Source: Struthidea cinerea
Lineage: Eukaryota; Chordata; Aves; Passeriformes; Corcoracidae
Assembly (NCBI GenBank): GCA_013397865.1
Contig: VZTI01001766.1
Coordinates: 3,488,327-3,552,326 of the forward strand
Direction: 5' to 3'
Length of the DNA stretch: 64,000 bases
The notes under the pieces were generated by a model. The model saw only the letters and a list, made by a program, of their open reading frames with translations. It did not search any database and was not told the origin of the DNA. A program made the translations under genes and the position numbers. Each line of letters begins with the position of its first letter. Position 1 is the first letter of the stretch. Below, piece after piece: positions 12,401-27,400 of the stretch.

Positions 12401-15400
12401 AGTCAGTAAGTGCAAAGAAAACTTTAAAAGAAGCCTGAATTGACACAATGAGAAATGGGAGAATGCATTACACCTCGTGTCCATAGTTTCAGACCAATTG
12501 GTAAGAGGTGCTGTAATTAATTATCAGCAAAGGTCCTGCTGCTTGTCGCTGATGGTGGCCCTGCAGAAGGAGCTCCCTGTTCTCTACAGCCACGAGTGGT
12601 TTAATTGTCATTGGGGGGTTCTTATTATTGTAAACGCCACGGAGAAGGTTTGGTGTATCAGTAACACAAAGGGTCCCAAATCTGTGCTGTAGAAACCCAA
12701 AACGATGTCATTGCTACTCTGGTGCCAGTCACACACTGAGCTCCATGAACACCTCAGGCACTTTCAGGTGACCTGCAGCCTGGAGGCAGGAAAAGCTCAG
12801 GGAGGAGTTGCCTGTGGATACACAGCAAGCACAGGGTCTTCTGGATCAGAGGTCTTCTCAGGACAATGTTTATCCTGTTCTTGTTTATGACTGTTGCTGT
12901 TGGAAACTCAGTCACTCAGCCTTCAAGAGTCATCTCAGTCATTCAGCAAGTGCTGAGCTCCAGCACAGGTTAAGGGTAATGGCCCCGCTCTCTACCACTT
13001 CTCTTTTTCATCTTTGACATGGGTGAACCATCCTAAATGAGACTCTGTTTGTTCAACCCATGACTGCTGAGAGCTCTTTAAAGGATGGTGGTACAGATCA
13101 GCTGCATGAGTTCTCTAGTGTAGATACCACTCAGCAGCAAACCTGCTCTTCAGCCCACTCAATTATGGTGCTCCACTTGAAAATTATTTTAAGTCATTGA
13201 TCTGGACTGGACTTAAATTGAGCAATTTGAGGCCTACTTCCACTCCCTTACATTGTCCAGTAATAAGATAATCCTTGTTAAGAAAATGTTAGCGGATAAG
13301 TTTTGTTCCAAATCCGGGTCAGCACTTTTGGGGCTTTTTCAAGAATTCAGTGAAATTCTCGAGCTAATCCTTTTTCACTGAAGTATATTAAGTGCTAATA
13401 GAGCAGAGTGCAGCAAGTAAACTCTTAACGCTAGTTCACATATCAAAATCAAGACTCTCAAGACCACTATTGGTTGATGAGACAAAACAGAAGTAAGCAG
13501 GAGGCACAGGTCAGAAGTGGATGAAGAGAGAAACAGCTAGTGCCACTTAAACCCAGCATGCTTGGTGGAAATTGAAATAGTTGTATAATGCAGAAATATT
13601 AATTTGTTATAGTTCAAAACATTCCAGATAAAAATATGTCCACGTGAAAAGAATCAGATTATTCCTGTAGTTTGTCACTAGCATGTCACCTGGAGGCATG
13701 AATAGCTAGCCTTGCAGCCAGGCCTTTTACTATACCTTTTGTTGTTGCCTCAGAGTTGATTTTTTTTTTTTCTGTTTGATTTAATCCTTCTGGTGCAGGA
13801 TGCAGTGGCCAATAACTAACCTGTGCAGGAAAAACTACATTTAATTGTTTATTTCTAATCTAGCCTGCTGCAGCATTCTATTACTGTGAATCCTAAAAAT
13901 TATTAAATTTGGCATGTGTGTGGCACAGTATTTATTCAATGCTTTATGATGGAATTACCATATAAATACAATACAAACAGCTGCAATGTATTTTGTTCCT
14001 CGATTGCCTGAGAGGCTGCAGCCTTGCACAATTTAAAATGGGTAGACTGGGGGAAATGGAGAAAAGGGGCAGTACCAGGGTGGCAGTGAGCTGACTGTTG
14101 TGGCACTGAGCACATCCCACACTCCTGCTGGTTTCACCGCCTGGGCTCACATGGTTTGGACACGGGCAGTGGTCTGGCTTTGGGAAACATCCCAGGGATG
14201 TCCTCATCCTGCTGCAGAATACAGCCCAGAGTCCATTTCAGGAATTCTTTCAGAAATGCTGTAATCTCCTCTTTTCCCTCAAGAAAATTTTTTTTCCCGC
14301 AAGGCAATCTCTTCCCTCTGCTTGTCAATTTGCTCTCCTGTTTCATCTCTTGCACCAAGAACAGGCTGGTGATGACAGTGAATTTAGTAAAAGTTGGGAT
14401 GGTGCTGCTGGTTGCATCAGCCCTCCTTGACCAGCTAATAGGCTGCACTGAGGCAGCAGGAGCACAAATACCTGATGAGTTTTAACACTGTGGAAAAGTA
14501 ATCTCTAAAGACAACAGGAGTGTGCAGAGGCTATCACTGGAGGAGCAAAAAGCTAACGTTCTATTCTGGTCAGATGTGCAAAAGTTCTCAGAATCACTTT
14601 GCTTCCACTGCCATCCATGGCACTGAATAAGGGAGATAGCACAGCTGAATTTTGCTTCCAGCAGGAAGCTGAATTTTTTTTCTTCTTATTGTGGCTGTTA
14701 TAATTTTTGAATCCTTATTGATACTTCTCCATGAATGGAGCAACACATTTAAATTTTGGGATCTCTGGCACGTAGAGCTATGAACTGCACTTTGGGCTGA
14801 CACAAGGAGCACACCTCCTTCACAGGTGTGCCAGATGTGCTCTGTCCCTGCAAGCAATGGTAGCCAAAACTTTCTGACACAACTGTGTCTGCTGGAAAAT
14901 GCCAGAGAAGTGGCATTCAGAGTATTTGGGGGATAACATATTGGATTCAGTACATTTACTATAAAGTCAAAAAGAACCCCTCTGTGCAAAGACCCTTGTT
15001 TCCTTTCAGTGCATGAGGATCCAGAGCAGCCTTGCACTTCTGGAAATGTTAAATTCCAAAAACAATCAGAAGTTTCAACTGCAATGCAGCTCCCAAGTGC
15101 ACAGGGGGTAATCTTAGAGCCCTGAGATATTGGCTGTAACCAGGCATCAAAGCTTCAAATATTTTTGCCAGACAGCAGGGCAGCTAGAAACCCCAAAGGT
15201 GTTTTTTTTCCACACGCTCTGTGTCTCAGAGTAAAACTCTGGGCTGGCTGAGTCCCCTTACAGCTTGGCTTTGCAATAGGCAGCTGTGAAATCTGGCAGC
15301 TCTAGGGATCCTCTTTCCCAGGAAGGATCCAGAAATGTCTAACGCCGATTAAACACCAGGATCTCTGGGAGTGTCATGGTCATCAAATATCCCTGCTTCT

Positions 15401-18400
15401 CCACAGTCATTTGGAGAAGGAGAAGAAGAAGTAGGGGATTTTTCTGATTCGTGGGGAATTGTGGTGCATCTTTGCTTCCAGCAAACCTGAAGCACAAAGC
15501 ACTGGCGACCTCGGCTCTGTGCTGTGCTGTGTAAAGATCACTTATGTTCTGGGATAAACTGCTGGACTTGAGCAGTCCCTCGCATCTGCTCCATTCTGCA
15601 GCTCCTCAGGCAAGAGATCAGAACTTCATGTCTGTAGAGATACATACATGATTAATTTTTTTCTCTATTCATCCACCTCTTCTCATTGAAAAACCACCAT
15701 AGATCATTCTATTTGCCATATCATTTCCTCCCAAGGACTATTAAATCATCTGCTGTAACTGGTGATGGCTCTGTCCATCAGTCAGCTGTGGTCTGAGTGT
15801 AATAGCACTATTATAATACTGGGATTTATTTTGTCCAGGTCATGAATACTTTTTTTTTTAATTATCACAGATTTACAGCCTAGACATCTTCAAATGTAAG
15901 TTTCTACTTCAAAAGCATCTCACTGACACTCTACCATATGACCCCATTTTAAAATTAGGTGAGCAGAGAATATGAAAAGCACAGTGTGCAATTGCCCACT
16001 GCATTTCCAGAATCACTGCCCTGTCTGTTCCATACCTAAGAGCCTCTGGTTATAAAGAGATTCTTTTAGTTGCTTGTCCTGTATGTTCTTGTTCTTGTCT
16101 CCAAGCTTTGACCTTTTATTTTTTATTATTTACCTTTGCAAGAAAACCTGTTGGCAGCAGTCTATTCTTTCCCATTTCAGGCTTTTGTATACTTGGTCTC
16201 ACTGAGATTTCTCTTGAAATACAAATGCCAGATTCACAGTGTTGAATGTTAACTCCTTCCTCTAACTCTGAAAGTCCTTTTGGTTCCTGTGGTATTATAC
16301 TCTAAGTACTGCACACAATGACTCCTGTCACATCTGACGTAAGTGCCTGCAGTTGCCCACTGCTTAAATAAGATTCTCAGTTGCTTTCCATCTTTTATGC
16401 TGTACTTCTGTAGAACAAGTTGCATTGCACTGAATAAAGCTGGTTTAAAAACTGAACCTGAAAGAGATCCTGCTTTGAGTTTTCTCACTGAACTACATAT
16501 CCTCACGCAGAAATAGACAGTCAGTGCTAAAAGTGATTGCTAATTAAGGATGGTCTTCAGAACTTTGCTAACTAGAAGTTTTACAGTTAAATGATGGTTC
16601 CAGCTTTTTAATTTAGGGACCATTTTCTGCCCTTTCTCCCTATTTAAATATATATACCAGCACAAATCCGTAGCGATAAGATCTATAAAGATCTTGCCTC
16701 TCAAAAAAAAGCATCAATTTATGCTTGTTTGTTATCCTGTAAAATTTATAAGCAGTAATTATTCTTGGCTTTGTTTTTTGTCAGTTTATGACAGTTCCAG
16801 TTTCCTAAGTGGGTAATTATGCAACCCTTTAATCTTACACTTCCCCCAGGAAAAAGATGTCTCTAGTCTTGAGAAACTGCTCTGTGCATAGAAAGCTTCA
16901 TCTTGGTTGTAATGATATCCTGAAAAAAGCAGCTCATCTGGCAATAGTTGTTCATCTTTCCCTGACAATAAGGATCCTGTGAATCAGCACCAGGCTGGAG
17001 TTCTTGTAGAAATTTAATGCCATGCATAGGTCTTAATAGGATATTCAGACTTAACATACCTCAATATCTATACTATGCTATCCTATATTGGGATTATAAA
17101 TTCCATTTGTTATACCTTGCACTTAAGCTTTCAGATTTCAGCATTCTCCTGACTTCTGATGCTGTCAGCCTTGTGGTACTCATCTCCTTGTGGTGAGGGA
17201 GACAGGTGCTGTAAACAGCTCAGGTATTGTGTATTGCAGGCACAGTAAGGCGGACTCAGGACGTAGAGAAGATTAATTTGACCATTATCTGGGGCTTTAC
17301 TCAATAAGGTAGGATTTAGCTGTTTGAGGTCCAGTGTCCTCTGCAGTCAGACACTGCCCCTACAAAGACTGCAGACTCTTTCTCCACGCAGGAAGTCATA
17401 AGGATCCATCCTGTCAAATTAAACTATCCCTTCAATAGAGTGCTCCATCTCTGCTTTTATGTTCCTCCCTCTGGATCTAAGGGTGCTTGTGTGTGCAAGG
17501 AATTGACTCAGTACAGTGGGACAATTTGCTACCTAATTATCTCCAACTAGAATCAGTTCTAGCTGTAACTGTGTTTGACTTGGTGCTGGTTTGTAGCAAT
17601 ATCAGTATGATTTTCATGGAGGTGTTTTCTACTACTGAGAGTTCTCCTGGCTTTCTCTATTTTTGTATGTCTTTGACTTGTGACTCACAATACTTGGGAT
17701 AGTCCCCTAAACAGTCAATTTTAGGGGAAGAAGGAGGACTTTTCCTCAGTAGCACCCTCTCTTGCAGTAGTTTAAGAGCTAATACAAAACCATATTTACA
17801 GATCAGAAAACAGGATTTCAGCACTCACAGCAATACATGACCAAGAAGTCAGAAATATTGAACTAAAGTTTCTTTGAAAAGGTAAGATAAAGCAGCTTCC
17901 TATTAAAATCTTTGCATAAACAATGAATAAAAGTCCCAGGCCTGATCTGATTATGCCATAATATTGTCACAAATACAGATTTTATTAGTGTGATAGAAAT
18001 TTGCAGGAAGTGCTCCTGATGTAAATAAATTCAGGATATGCAGAAGTATGTCCACCAAGATAAATTACCCTAATGACACTTACAAGTTGGATCTTGAAAA
18101 CCCTTAGGGGCTTTGACACTCCAATTACAGGGCTCAACCTTGCTACTTTGAAGTGGATTCCAAGACTCTGTTTGGGCAATTTGCATGCCCCAGCCAATTT
18201 CCATTCAGTCAGTGATAACAAGGTTGCATGCATCTCTTCAGCTGGTTAGAGGGCAAATGCATAAAAATGAGGAAAACAGAACCATGAAAACAGCAAAGGG
18301 AGTTGGAATTAATATTGCTTTATAAAAACCTTTTTAAACTCAAGTCCTATTGAATTAAAAAACCCCAGACACATTATTCATGGATTCACATCCAATTCTC

Positions 18401-21400
18401 CACTCAGCTGAAACCAAATCCTGTTTTAATATCAGCTGCATCTTTGAGTTGAGACAGTTTTCAAATATCCAGATTCTAAATTTGGCAGATTTAACTTTTT
18501 TTTCTTATGGTGGCTGTAATAAGGTCACAACAGTGCATGCCTTCAGATGCAAGCTGGCCTGCAAGTGACTGCTCAGTAGCCAGCTCAGGATCATCTCAGT
18601 ATAGCTCCCATCACACATTAAACATAAATACTGAGCAACACGGTGGGTCTTTACTGGTGCCTAAGAAATCCTGACAGAGTGCAAAGGGATTTGCTCACAT
18701 ACAGAAATTTTTCAGAGCAATTCCAGCACACAGGAAGGGCATCGTCACGACTGATGCCACCATTTCAGAGCCCAGTTTTCAGCATCCCCAGAGCCTGAAC
18801 TGAGCCACAAACTCTCTTCAAGGCAACTACAGTCCATTTGCAAAACAGGCCGTGGTATCTCATCCAACCATTTCTGTCGTGCATAAAGAAGGATTAAGTG
18901 TGTTTGAGTGGGATTTAAAGAAAAGCTGTCCACATAATTAGGTCTGCAGAGAATTATGACAGACTTCACAAAGTACTATAATTGAATTGTGCAAGAACAT
19001 TTTCCAGACTTCCTACTGTTATTTCCAATTTTAAATAAAATTTAGTTACCACATTCCTTGTTTCCAGATGCTCTATGACAACAGGATTTTTCACACATTT
19101 GGCTGGTGACTTTAGGTGAGGCGTGAAAGCAATTTCCCCCAGACCACATTACATATCAGTCTGGAACCAAGCAACCTAATTTGTCTTGACGTAGCTGCAA
19201 TAACAGAGTGGCATTTTCCCACCTCTTTCTAGGAAATGTACCACTGTGTATTTCATCAGGGATTCTCCTACTGACCTAACCAGATGGAAGGGTGCCCCCA
19301 TTATCCCAACGAGTCTAAAACCAGAAGCTTCTCCTGATGTTCTGTTCTTCTGGTTTCTCACTCTCCTCTCTGCCCCTATACACAGATAAACAAATAAATA
19401 AATCTCTGCACGTGAGAGAAATTAGCTGATTTCTCATGATACTGTTTCATATACCACATATCACAGACTTAGAGAAGATTTTCTTAATTACACACCCAGT
19501 CTGGAATGTGTCCCATTTAAAATGTTGCCCAGAGAAATTCTCAGTACCAAGGTAATATGTGACCTCATACCTCATATATGAACTCTCCCTGTTATGCAAA
19601 AATCAATATGTGTGACACAAATACTTGGTGTAAAGTTGGAGGTCTCCTATATGAGAAGTCACCTTTCTTATGAGGCAGGTGTTACAAAAAGGAAATTTTT
19701 TTTTCATCTGAGCCAAGAATTTCATCTCAGTGCATCTCCACATCACAAAGTGTGAGATCAAGATTTTTGACATATGCTGAACATGCACTTCACCAAGAAT
19801 TAGCTACCAGAAATCCAACACATCAGAATCCTGTGTTTCTTAATTTGAAATTCCCTATTTATGAATTAAATATAAGCCTAAAAAGAGCTAGAAGCAAATT
19901 TGTCATTCAGTGAAATATTGGGATGCCACCAGCATGAAACTTGTTGGTTTTTTAAAATAATTTAAGCTAAATTGCTTCCTTTTTCCTTCCTCTTTTCCCC
20001 TCTGGTAATCTTTCCTATTTGATTCTCTGGCTTTACAATGAGATTTTCCTATTTCATTAGGTGTTTATCTCCCCTGTTGCTATATGAAAACTTGCAACAA
20101 GCAAAGAAAATAATATTGACTCTATTCAGGAAGTGTTATCGGATAGACTGAATAGACAAAACACGTTCACTATAACCTGTCTCAGACCACTCTTCATACA
20201 GTAAATTCTACAGGATTAAAAAATGAATTTACCTTTTGTTTGCAGTTTTAAGCTCTGTGTACAAATTCTTACGTTTAATGGGCATTTATTTGTAAAAAGG
20301 AAAATATAAGTTCCATTTAATTATTTCCTCAGAACTCATTATGCAAAGTTAATGACCTCCTGAATTAAGTAAGCCTTTAGTGATGAATCTCATTTTTACA
20401 GACCTTTACCTGAATTGATTATCTTTGACCTAATTTGTGTTGATGCAGTCTGGGGTATAAAACAATGCTCAAGTACTGCTATGAACAGTTCATGCTCTTT
20501 TATCTGCATCTGTTTGCACATTTTTCAGCTCATTTACAATACTGATTCATTTAGAAAGATACACATCTCAAAACAACCATCTCCCATGCTGCCTGTTTTT
20601 TTATTTGACTCACCAGCAAACACCCATTTATCCTAGCCAGCATCTGATAATGCCCTGGGTTAGCCCACAAGAATGTCATTGCTATCCAGGCTTCTTGGAT
20701 AGCACACAGAAAACTCATAACTGTTACTAGGGGAGGATGTTCCACAGGACATAGAAACTGATGAGAATCCTGATCATTTGTTCTAGTAGATAGAGAATGG
20801 TTTATAGCTTGGATATTGTCTTTCTACCACTCCAGAATAAAGAAACCTGGGAAAATTATTAAAAGGATATTCCATGAGATGGGATCCTGTTTCCTGCTCC
20901 ATGTATATTTCATTCCTGCAAAGGGTAGTGGATGACCTCCTTATAAACACACAGATTATTGACTTCTGAGAAATGTCTCTTCTCCCTCATGCAGGGAATG
21001 CAAACATGCTACAAGGGCAATGTTTTCTTTGCTGTACATACCTATATATGTGGAGGACTCACAGGAGACAGTTTTTTCTTCCTTGCAACACAGTTGTGTA
21101 ACATCTTCCCAGCGTGAAAATAGTTACGTCAGGTTGTAACTGTTAGCTGCTGTTGTGGCTAACCAGATAATTTTAAAACAATAAAATTAAGTACTATGAT
21201 TCTCTCCACTACAAGAATATTTTTACAAAGATATTTTATATCCAGACTATTCTACATAAAAAGTAAACTCAATAAATTATTTCTCCACAACTACTGAGCA
21301 AAAAACTCACATCAGCTACTATGAAATGGCTTCAACAAAAAACTAGGAAGATGCTTGGAAAAAAGCTTTGCCTGGCTAAGACCGATGTTGGAAGAGCTCT

Positions 21401-24400
21401 TGTACATGCTCTTTGTTTCTGATAGGGAATTATCCTGAAATTTCAGCTCCCTTGCAGGATATCTCTGCTGAACAGATATGACTTGGACAAGCTGAGAGTG
21501 CTTTTCTTGCATTAGGTGTGGTCTGTCCAGCCCTCAGATCCCTGCAGCTTTGCACGCACAAACCCAGGAGCAGGAGAGCTGTGGTTTGAGTCATAGCTGT
21601 ATTTTTTTTCTTTGAATGAACATAGGAGATGAGGCAGAAAGCTGCAGCAAAGGCGGGAGGAATCAAGGGGAGGGATGAATTAAGCTCAGTCGTTCATTCT
21701 AGCACACCATGCCTGTATATCAAAGACAAGATTGAATGTAGTGGAAAATGTTGCTTGAGCCAGTACAAGAGCTGGTACCCATCCCAATCAGGGAGTATAT
21801 GGAAATAGTTTCATAACATGTAAACCTTGAAATAGGCCTTAATACTCCCCTCCTCCCCAAATTATTGTCCTAGCACCACTGTTACATCCCTCTTGAATAC
21901 TTTTTTCACTTTATTAACAAAGAAATAAAAAGGAACACACTGATCACTGGCTGCCTTCAGGTACCTCAGTGCTTCTCACACCACAAGTACCGTCATTTGC
22001 CCTCACTCCAGTGACCCCCAGTGCCTCAGAGGCAGAGAAAATAACATCCAGAAATCAAACTGCATTAGTTACCTCTTTCTAGAGGTCTGATTTTTGAGAA
22101 CAGGCATTAGCTTTCCTAGTAGCTCTCCAATTACTTAAAGAGAATGCAAAAGGGTCAGGAGCTGAAAATCCTAAAGTAAGCAGCTCTTGGTATCTGCTCA
22201 GGTGTGCAGGACAGAGGAACAGACCAAGTGCTTAAAATAACATTTTATTTTTCCAAATAAACCTGTGTGAGATGAAAACTTGCTTGACATTTAAATAAAC
22301 CATGATGCTGACAATGCAGTTGCTACTGGATTTCCACAGTCCTTTCACCTTTTCCCATGATGTTATGAATTGAAAATACAACCTTACGCACTTTAAACAG
22401 CAGTTTGTCCTTCAGAGAACGAGGAGAACATACGGCTGTGTGTAGCCTGGTGGGGAAGTTTGCACAGTGGATGTGATCTGACAGCTGTTTCTATGGAAAA
22501 ATGGATCCACAGCAGGACACAAAAAATGAGGGAAAATTGCCTTTGAAGGTCGACCCAGAAGCCCTCATTGTCAGTTTTATTCAGTGGCACTGGGTTAGAC
22601 CTTTATCTGCAAGGAGCTATTTTAGTCTGGCTCAGGAAAACTGCCAAGCAGTCAGGAAGACTCTGGAAGGGGTTTCTGTGCCCAGCCCTGCCACAGCCCT
22701 GCATGAGGCTGAGCACTACCAGGAGGCTGTAAATAGAAACTGGAACAGTTCCTTGCTGTGGTAGGTACCTTCCCTAGTGTGGAGCTCCCACTGAAATCAT
22801 TGCACCTTCCCATCTGCAGCAAGACTGAGTTTAAGCCACACTCCAAGGAAAGCAATTCATGCTACATCACTTCATTTTATGTCATGGAGATTTAAAAAGC
22901 AGCATTAAGAAACACACATTATTTGTTCATTTACTTCCATCATTTTGTTCAGTGGTCAAAGGAAACAGCCTGTGATTTCCATTTTATTCCTCACCAGAGT
23001 CAGATTCTGATCCTGTAATACTAACAAAAAGCTTCAGCATTTATGTTTCAAATGCTACTGTAACAGTGCCAGCTACAGCTAATGTTCAGGGGTTTCAAAC
23101 TTACTTAGGTATTTTTTAAAGATTTTTACTATCTTCATTAATTTTTTTTTTAATTCCAAAACGTGAAGTCAACAAAATGTTCAAAGAGTCTTGCAAAACC
23201 TCTTTAGGAAGGAATATATGACCATCAGTTGATAAAGAGCAGCATATGTGCAAGTGAAATAATAGTAAAATGGCCACTGACATCGCAAGATTTCACATCT
23301 TCAGGACATTCTCCTATGAAATTATCTGACTGCATGCCAGAAAGCTTCTCTGTCTCTCCCCCCTCTGTGATACAATTCTCTAATAACACAGATTTCTAAC
23401 AGTGATCTAAACATCTTACCAGCAGCTGGTAGGTAATTTTAGGTAACCTTAAAACCACTGGGTAATTATTATAGACATATGAGTCAAATCCAGTAAAGAC
23501 CAAAACTTGTACTGGTATAGAGAACTGCTTCAGACAGTAAAGAAACTGGTTCACTTAACGGATTCCCACTCCAGCAAGTAAATAAATACTGAGAAAATGC
23601 TCCTCAGAAGCCAAGAAAAAAAGGTGTTTCTCATTTCATAGGACAAGTAATTTCCCAGGGGGATGAATGTTGCTATTCTTAAGGCCATGAGCATACAATG
23701 TGTACAGTCTGACAGCAGAGTGGGAGGTCAGGCAGCAGAGAATCATACTAGAATCTTGTTCTTCAGTATATGAGGCACACAATATCTGCAGGGAGCCACA
23801 GGCAAAAGCTGTGTCCTTTCTTAAAGATCAAATAGCCAGAGCCAGAAGAGCCAAAACCAGCTGGTTCTTTCTCAGCGAATTCTGAGGTGAAACAGCACAG
23901 GGCTCCAGCTCTTCAACTCATGCAAATCATGACAGCTGGTAAAAAAATGTGTTTTGTACTTGCCTTTCATCTGTGGATGTGGAGTCATTCTCTAGCAAGC
24001 TCTGTTTTCACCAAGTAAATTGCTTTTGCATACTGACTTTTGATTCACTTTTCTTTAAATACACGAATATTTTCTTCCTCACAACTGGCACTGGGCAGCT
24101 GTGAGTTTGAGCTGGCTGAGGTCTCAGAGGTAAAGAAATGAAAGCAATTCAAGCAGAGTCTTACCTATATCTGAGACAAATCGATAGCTGGCTGTCACCT
24201 TCTCTTTGCATACGAGAAAGAAATTTCGTAATCGCAGGATGTTTCACCCCTCGCCAAGGCAGAGACAAATGGATCTTGATTTTACTGGCTTTCAAAACAC
24301 CATGGCTTGCCCTTCACTATCACATCCCACACACTGTCTATGCCACAGACAACTATCAGCCTGAAGGAAAATGTGAGCATCAGAATCTGCCAAACTGCAG

Positions 24401-27400
24401 TAACTTCAATCCCCTCCCAGGCATGGTGCCCAGAGGAAGCTGTACAGGAATCCATGGTAGAGGATGAAAGGCGAGAAGCTACAGATTGGATAAGGAAGGT
24501 GGGGACACAAATGCGTAACTGAATTTCTGTGGCTTTCTCTTGTGTGAAGCAGGATAATTTGAGGAACAGCCGCTCACCGTAGCGGCTCCAATGCATTACC
24601 TGATGATTCACTGCTCAGAGACAGGGAGACTGAAGTGCCATTACTTTGCCAGTGCAAATGGCTCTCCAGGGAGCAAATGCTCATCCCTGCTTGCCAGAGG
24701 ACAGGCCCAGTGACAACTGAGGGCAGAGAGACCAAACCCATGGGGCAGCCTGACAAAGATTCCCAGGGGAGTCCTCATAGAAGTGACATAGCCCCCAGAT
24801 CCCCTCCCCCATTTTCTAAAGAGAATCAAGGTGAACAGGGCTCCAGGAGATGAAGGCACAGAGTCTGGTCCAGTTTTGCTTTTACTGAAATCAGTGAGGA
24901 ATTTCCACTGATGTCAATGAAGTCAGGACTGTGCTTCGTATTTGCAACCAAGAAAGTGTCGATCAGGCTTCTCCATCCCTTCCCAGGGAGGTCAGGTCAC
25001 TCACTTGCTCTTTTGGTTTCAACACCATTATTCTAAAACTTACTTTGGCCTCCTGGACTGAAAGGACATAAGTGGTAGAATTGACTGTTGATTCCTTTCC
25101 TGGTTTGAGTTGTTTTCTACAAAAGATGAACAAAACCATTAAATCACTTTATAGTGAGATCTTTTGTTCTGATTTTACCAGTATATGAGAAAACCCAAAT
25201 GTGTGTGTAAAAAAACTACTAAAAACCCTAATCAGTGAAGGTTTGGGTGGCAGAAAGGATTCAGGGCAATAAAAAGATCCTTAAACACTGCGGATATTCT
25301 TACAATAACAAATGACCTCTTGCATTTTGGTAATGTTTGCAATCATTAGGTTTTTGCAATGAGCAGCTTGTGTCACTGGAAATCATTCATCCTCATTCAG
25401 TGACAAACTCTCTGAAAATTATTTTCTCAGATATTTTGCCCTTTATGAGCTGACAAAATGTTGATAATTCATGTTTCATTGCTGATCCTGAAGGGCAACT
25501 AACATAATTTATCCAAGGGTGCTCCTCCTGATTTCCCATAGTTTGCCCTCCAAGCATACATTTTTCATCTCTGTGTTTTGAATCCATTTATACTGTGCCT
25601 TTTAAGCAGGCAGACAGTAGAACACGTTTCATGGAAATAAATTAGCATTATTCATTGTCTCTGGGCCTATTTTACTAAGTAAGATTTTTATGAAAATGGA
25701 ACATATTTAGCTACAGAAGAGCCCTCTGGGAATAAGGATTAAAGAGTGTTGAGTTCCAAACTTTCTTGTGCTCAGTAATTACAAGAAAACTCTAGAAACC
25801 TCACACATAATACACAGTACTTTGCAGTGCATGCCCAATCCTAAATGTAAGTTTTTGTTCCTGTTTTATAATGCACCCTTGAGGCAAACATACACACATT
25901 CTCACCAGCGGTTTCTCTGATGAAAACATGCTATGCAACTAAGACATCAATTATCAAACGTAGTAAAAAAAATTTACACAGACTAAGTCCATAATCCCAC
26001 AGGCTACCAACAGCAAGGATGATTTTTGTAGTTCAAAGTGTCCTACTTTCCAAATCTAATGCATTTTTTTCTGTAAAATATGTTTAAAGGAAATGAGAAA
26101 ATTCATGAGCAACAGTCCCAAATATGACACTTTAGGTTCATCTATAACTTTTTCAGCAATTATTGTTGACACTGGTTTGACTATAAACATTGCATTACAT
26201 GTTAAGTGTTCATTTCCTGCTTGGCACACACAGTTGGGCACAGAGTTTTTTAAGTTATTAACTCTCAGATTTAAGAGTGTCTCAGGTGAGAGAAACGTCT
26301 TCGCTGAGATATGTGAGTAAATGTGCAGCAGTAAGATCTTGATCTGTAATAACCAACATGTTTTTGCAAAATAGCCCCTATCCAGAATTACACAGACTCA
26401 CAGAATGGGTCAGATTGGAAGGGATCACAGTGGCTCATCTGGTGCCACTTCCCTGCTCAGGCGGGGTCATTACAGAGCACGCGGCACAGGATTGTGTCCA
26501 CACGGTTCTGGAGGATCTCCAGCGAGGGAGACTCCACAGCCTCTCTGGACAATCTGTCCCAGTGCTCGGTCACTCACAGTGAAGAAGTTCTTCCTTGTGT
26601 TCAGGTGGAACTTCCTAGGCATCAGCTCCTGCCCGTTCCTCTGGTCCCATTGCTGGGCCCCAGAGAGCAGAGCCTGGTCCCTGCTCTGAGCCCTCCCTGC
26701 TCACACTGACAGACAAGGATGGTGTCCCCTCTCAGCCATCTCCTCTTAAGGCTGAACAGTCCCAGCTCCCTCAGCCTTTTCTTGTTCCTCTCAGCCCCCT
26801 TGGCTTTGATTAGATTGGGATGGATTTGGTCGCTGTTTTCCTCATTTGTCTGTGTTTTGTAGGAGGGGTTGGAATTCATAGGATACAAAGTATTATAAAG
26901 AGACATTTATGTCCAGAACCTTGGGACAAGTTAGGGAGTAGATAAGCTGCACTTTTTTGTTGAGAAACCCTGGACACACATAGCTAGACAAAAAAGTGAA
27001 GGAAGGACAAAACTCATGAAATACGTGCAATATGTGGGGCATTATGAAAGAAGGCCCAAAGGTATATGTTTGAATATTTAACTATCAGATAGTAGAAACA
27101 AAGGGAGGGAGACCATAGGAGCAACGGCGGCCCATTAACTGAATATTTCTGTTCTGTGGCCTTGAGACACCCACATAAAGTACCACTTGGAAGAAGCTGC
27201 TTTAAGAGTCACAGTTTTCCCCCCATTGACCAGTATTTTAGTAGGAATACACTCTGAGACACTAAAATATTTCCACTTCTCCCTTTTCCTTCTTCCTCTG
27301 TCTCAGTAGCTGCTGGAGCAACCAGCTGTGGGAGGGGGAATTAGAAAAATGAGACAATGTGTATAATAGTATAAACTGGATTAGTCTCACTCTGTCAATC

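Noticed and set aside
14594..15037. A 147-codon minus-strand ORF in BMERB1 intron 1
   Set aside because: A few frames of this length are expected by chance in 64 kb. No motif, and no recognised splice partners.
26400..26900. ORFs of 70-94 codons on both strands over the CR1 fragment
   Set aside because: This is the 3' non-coding part of a degraded CR1 LINE; no reverse-transcriptase motif is present.
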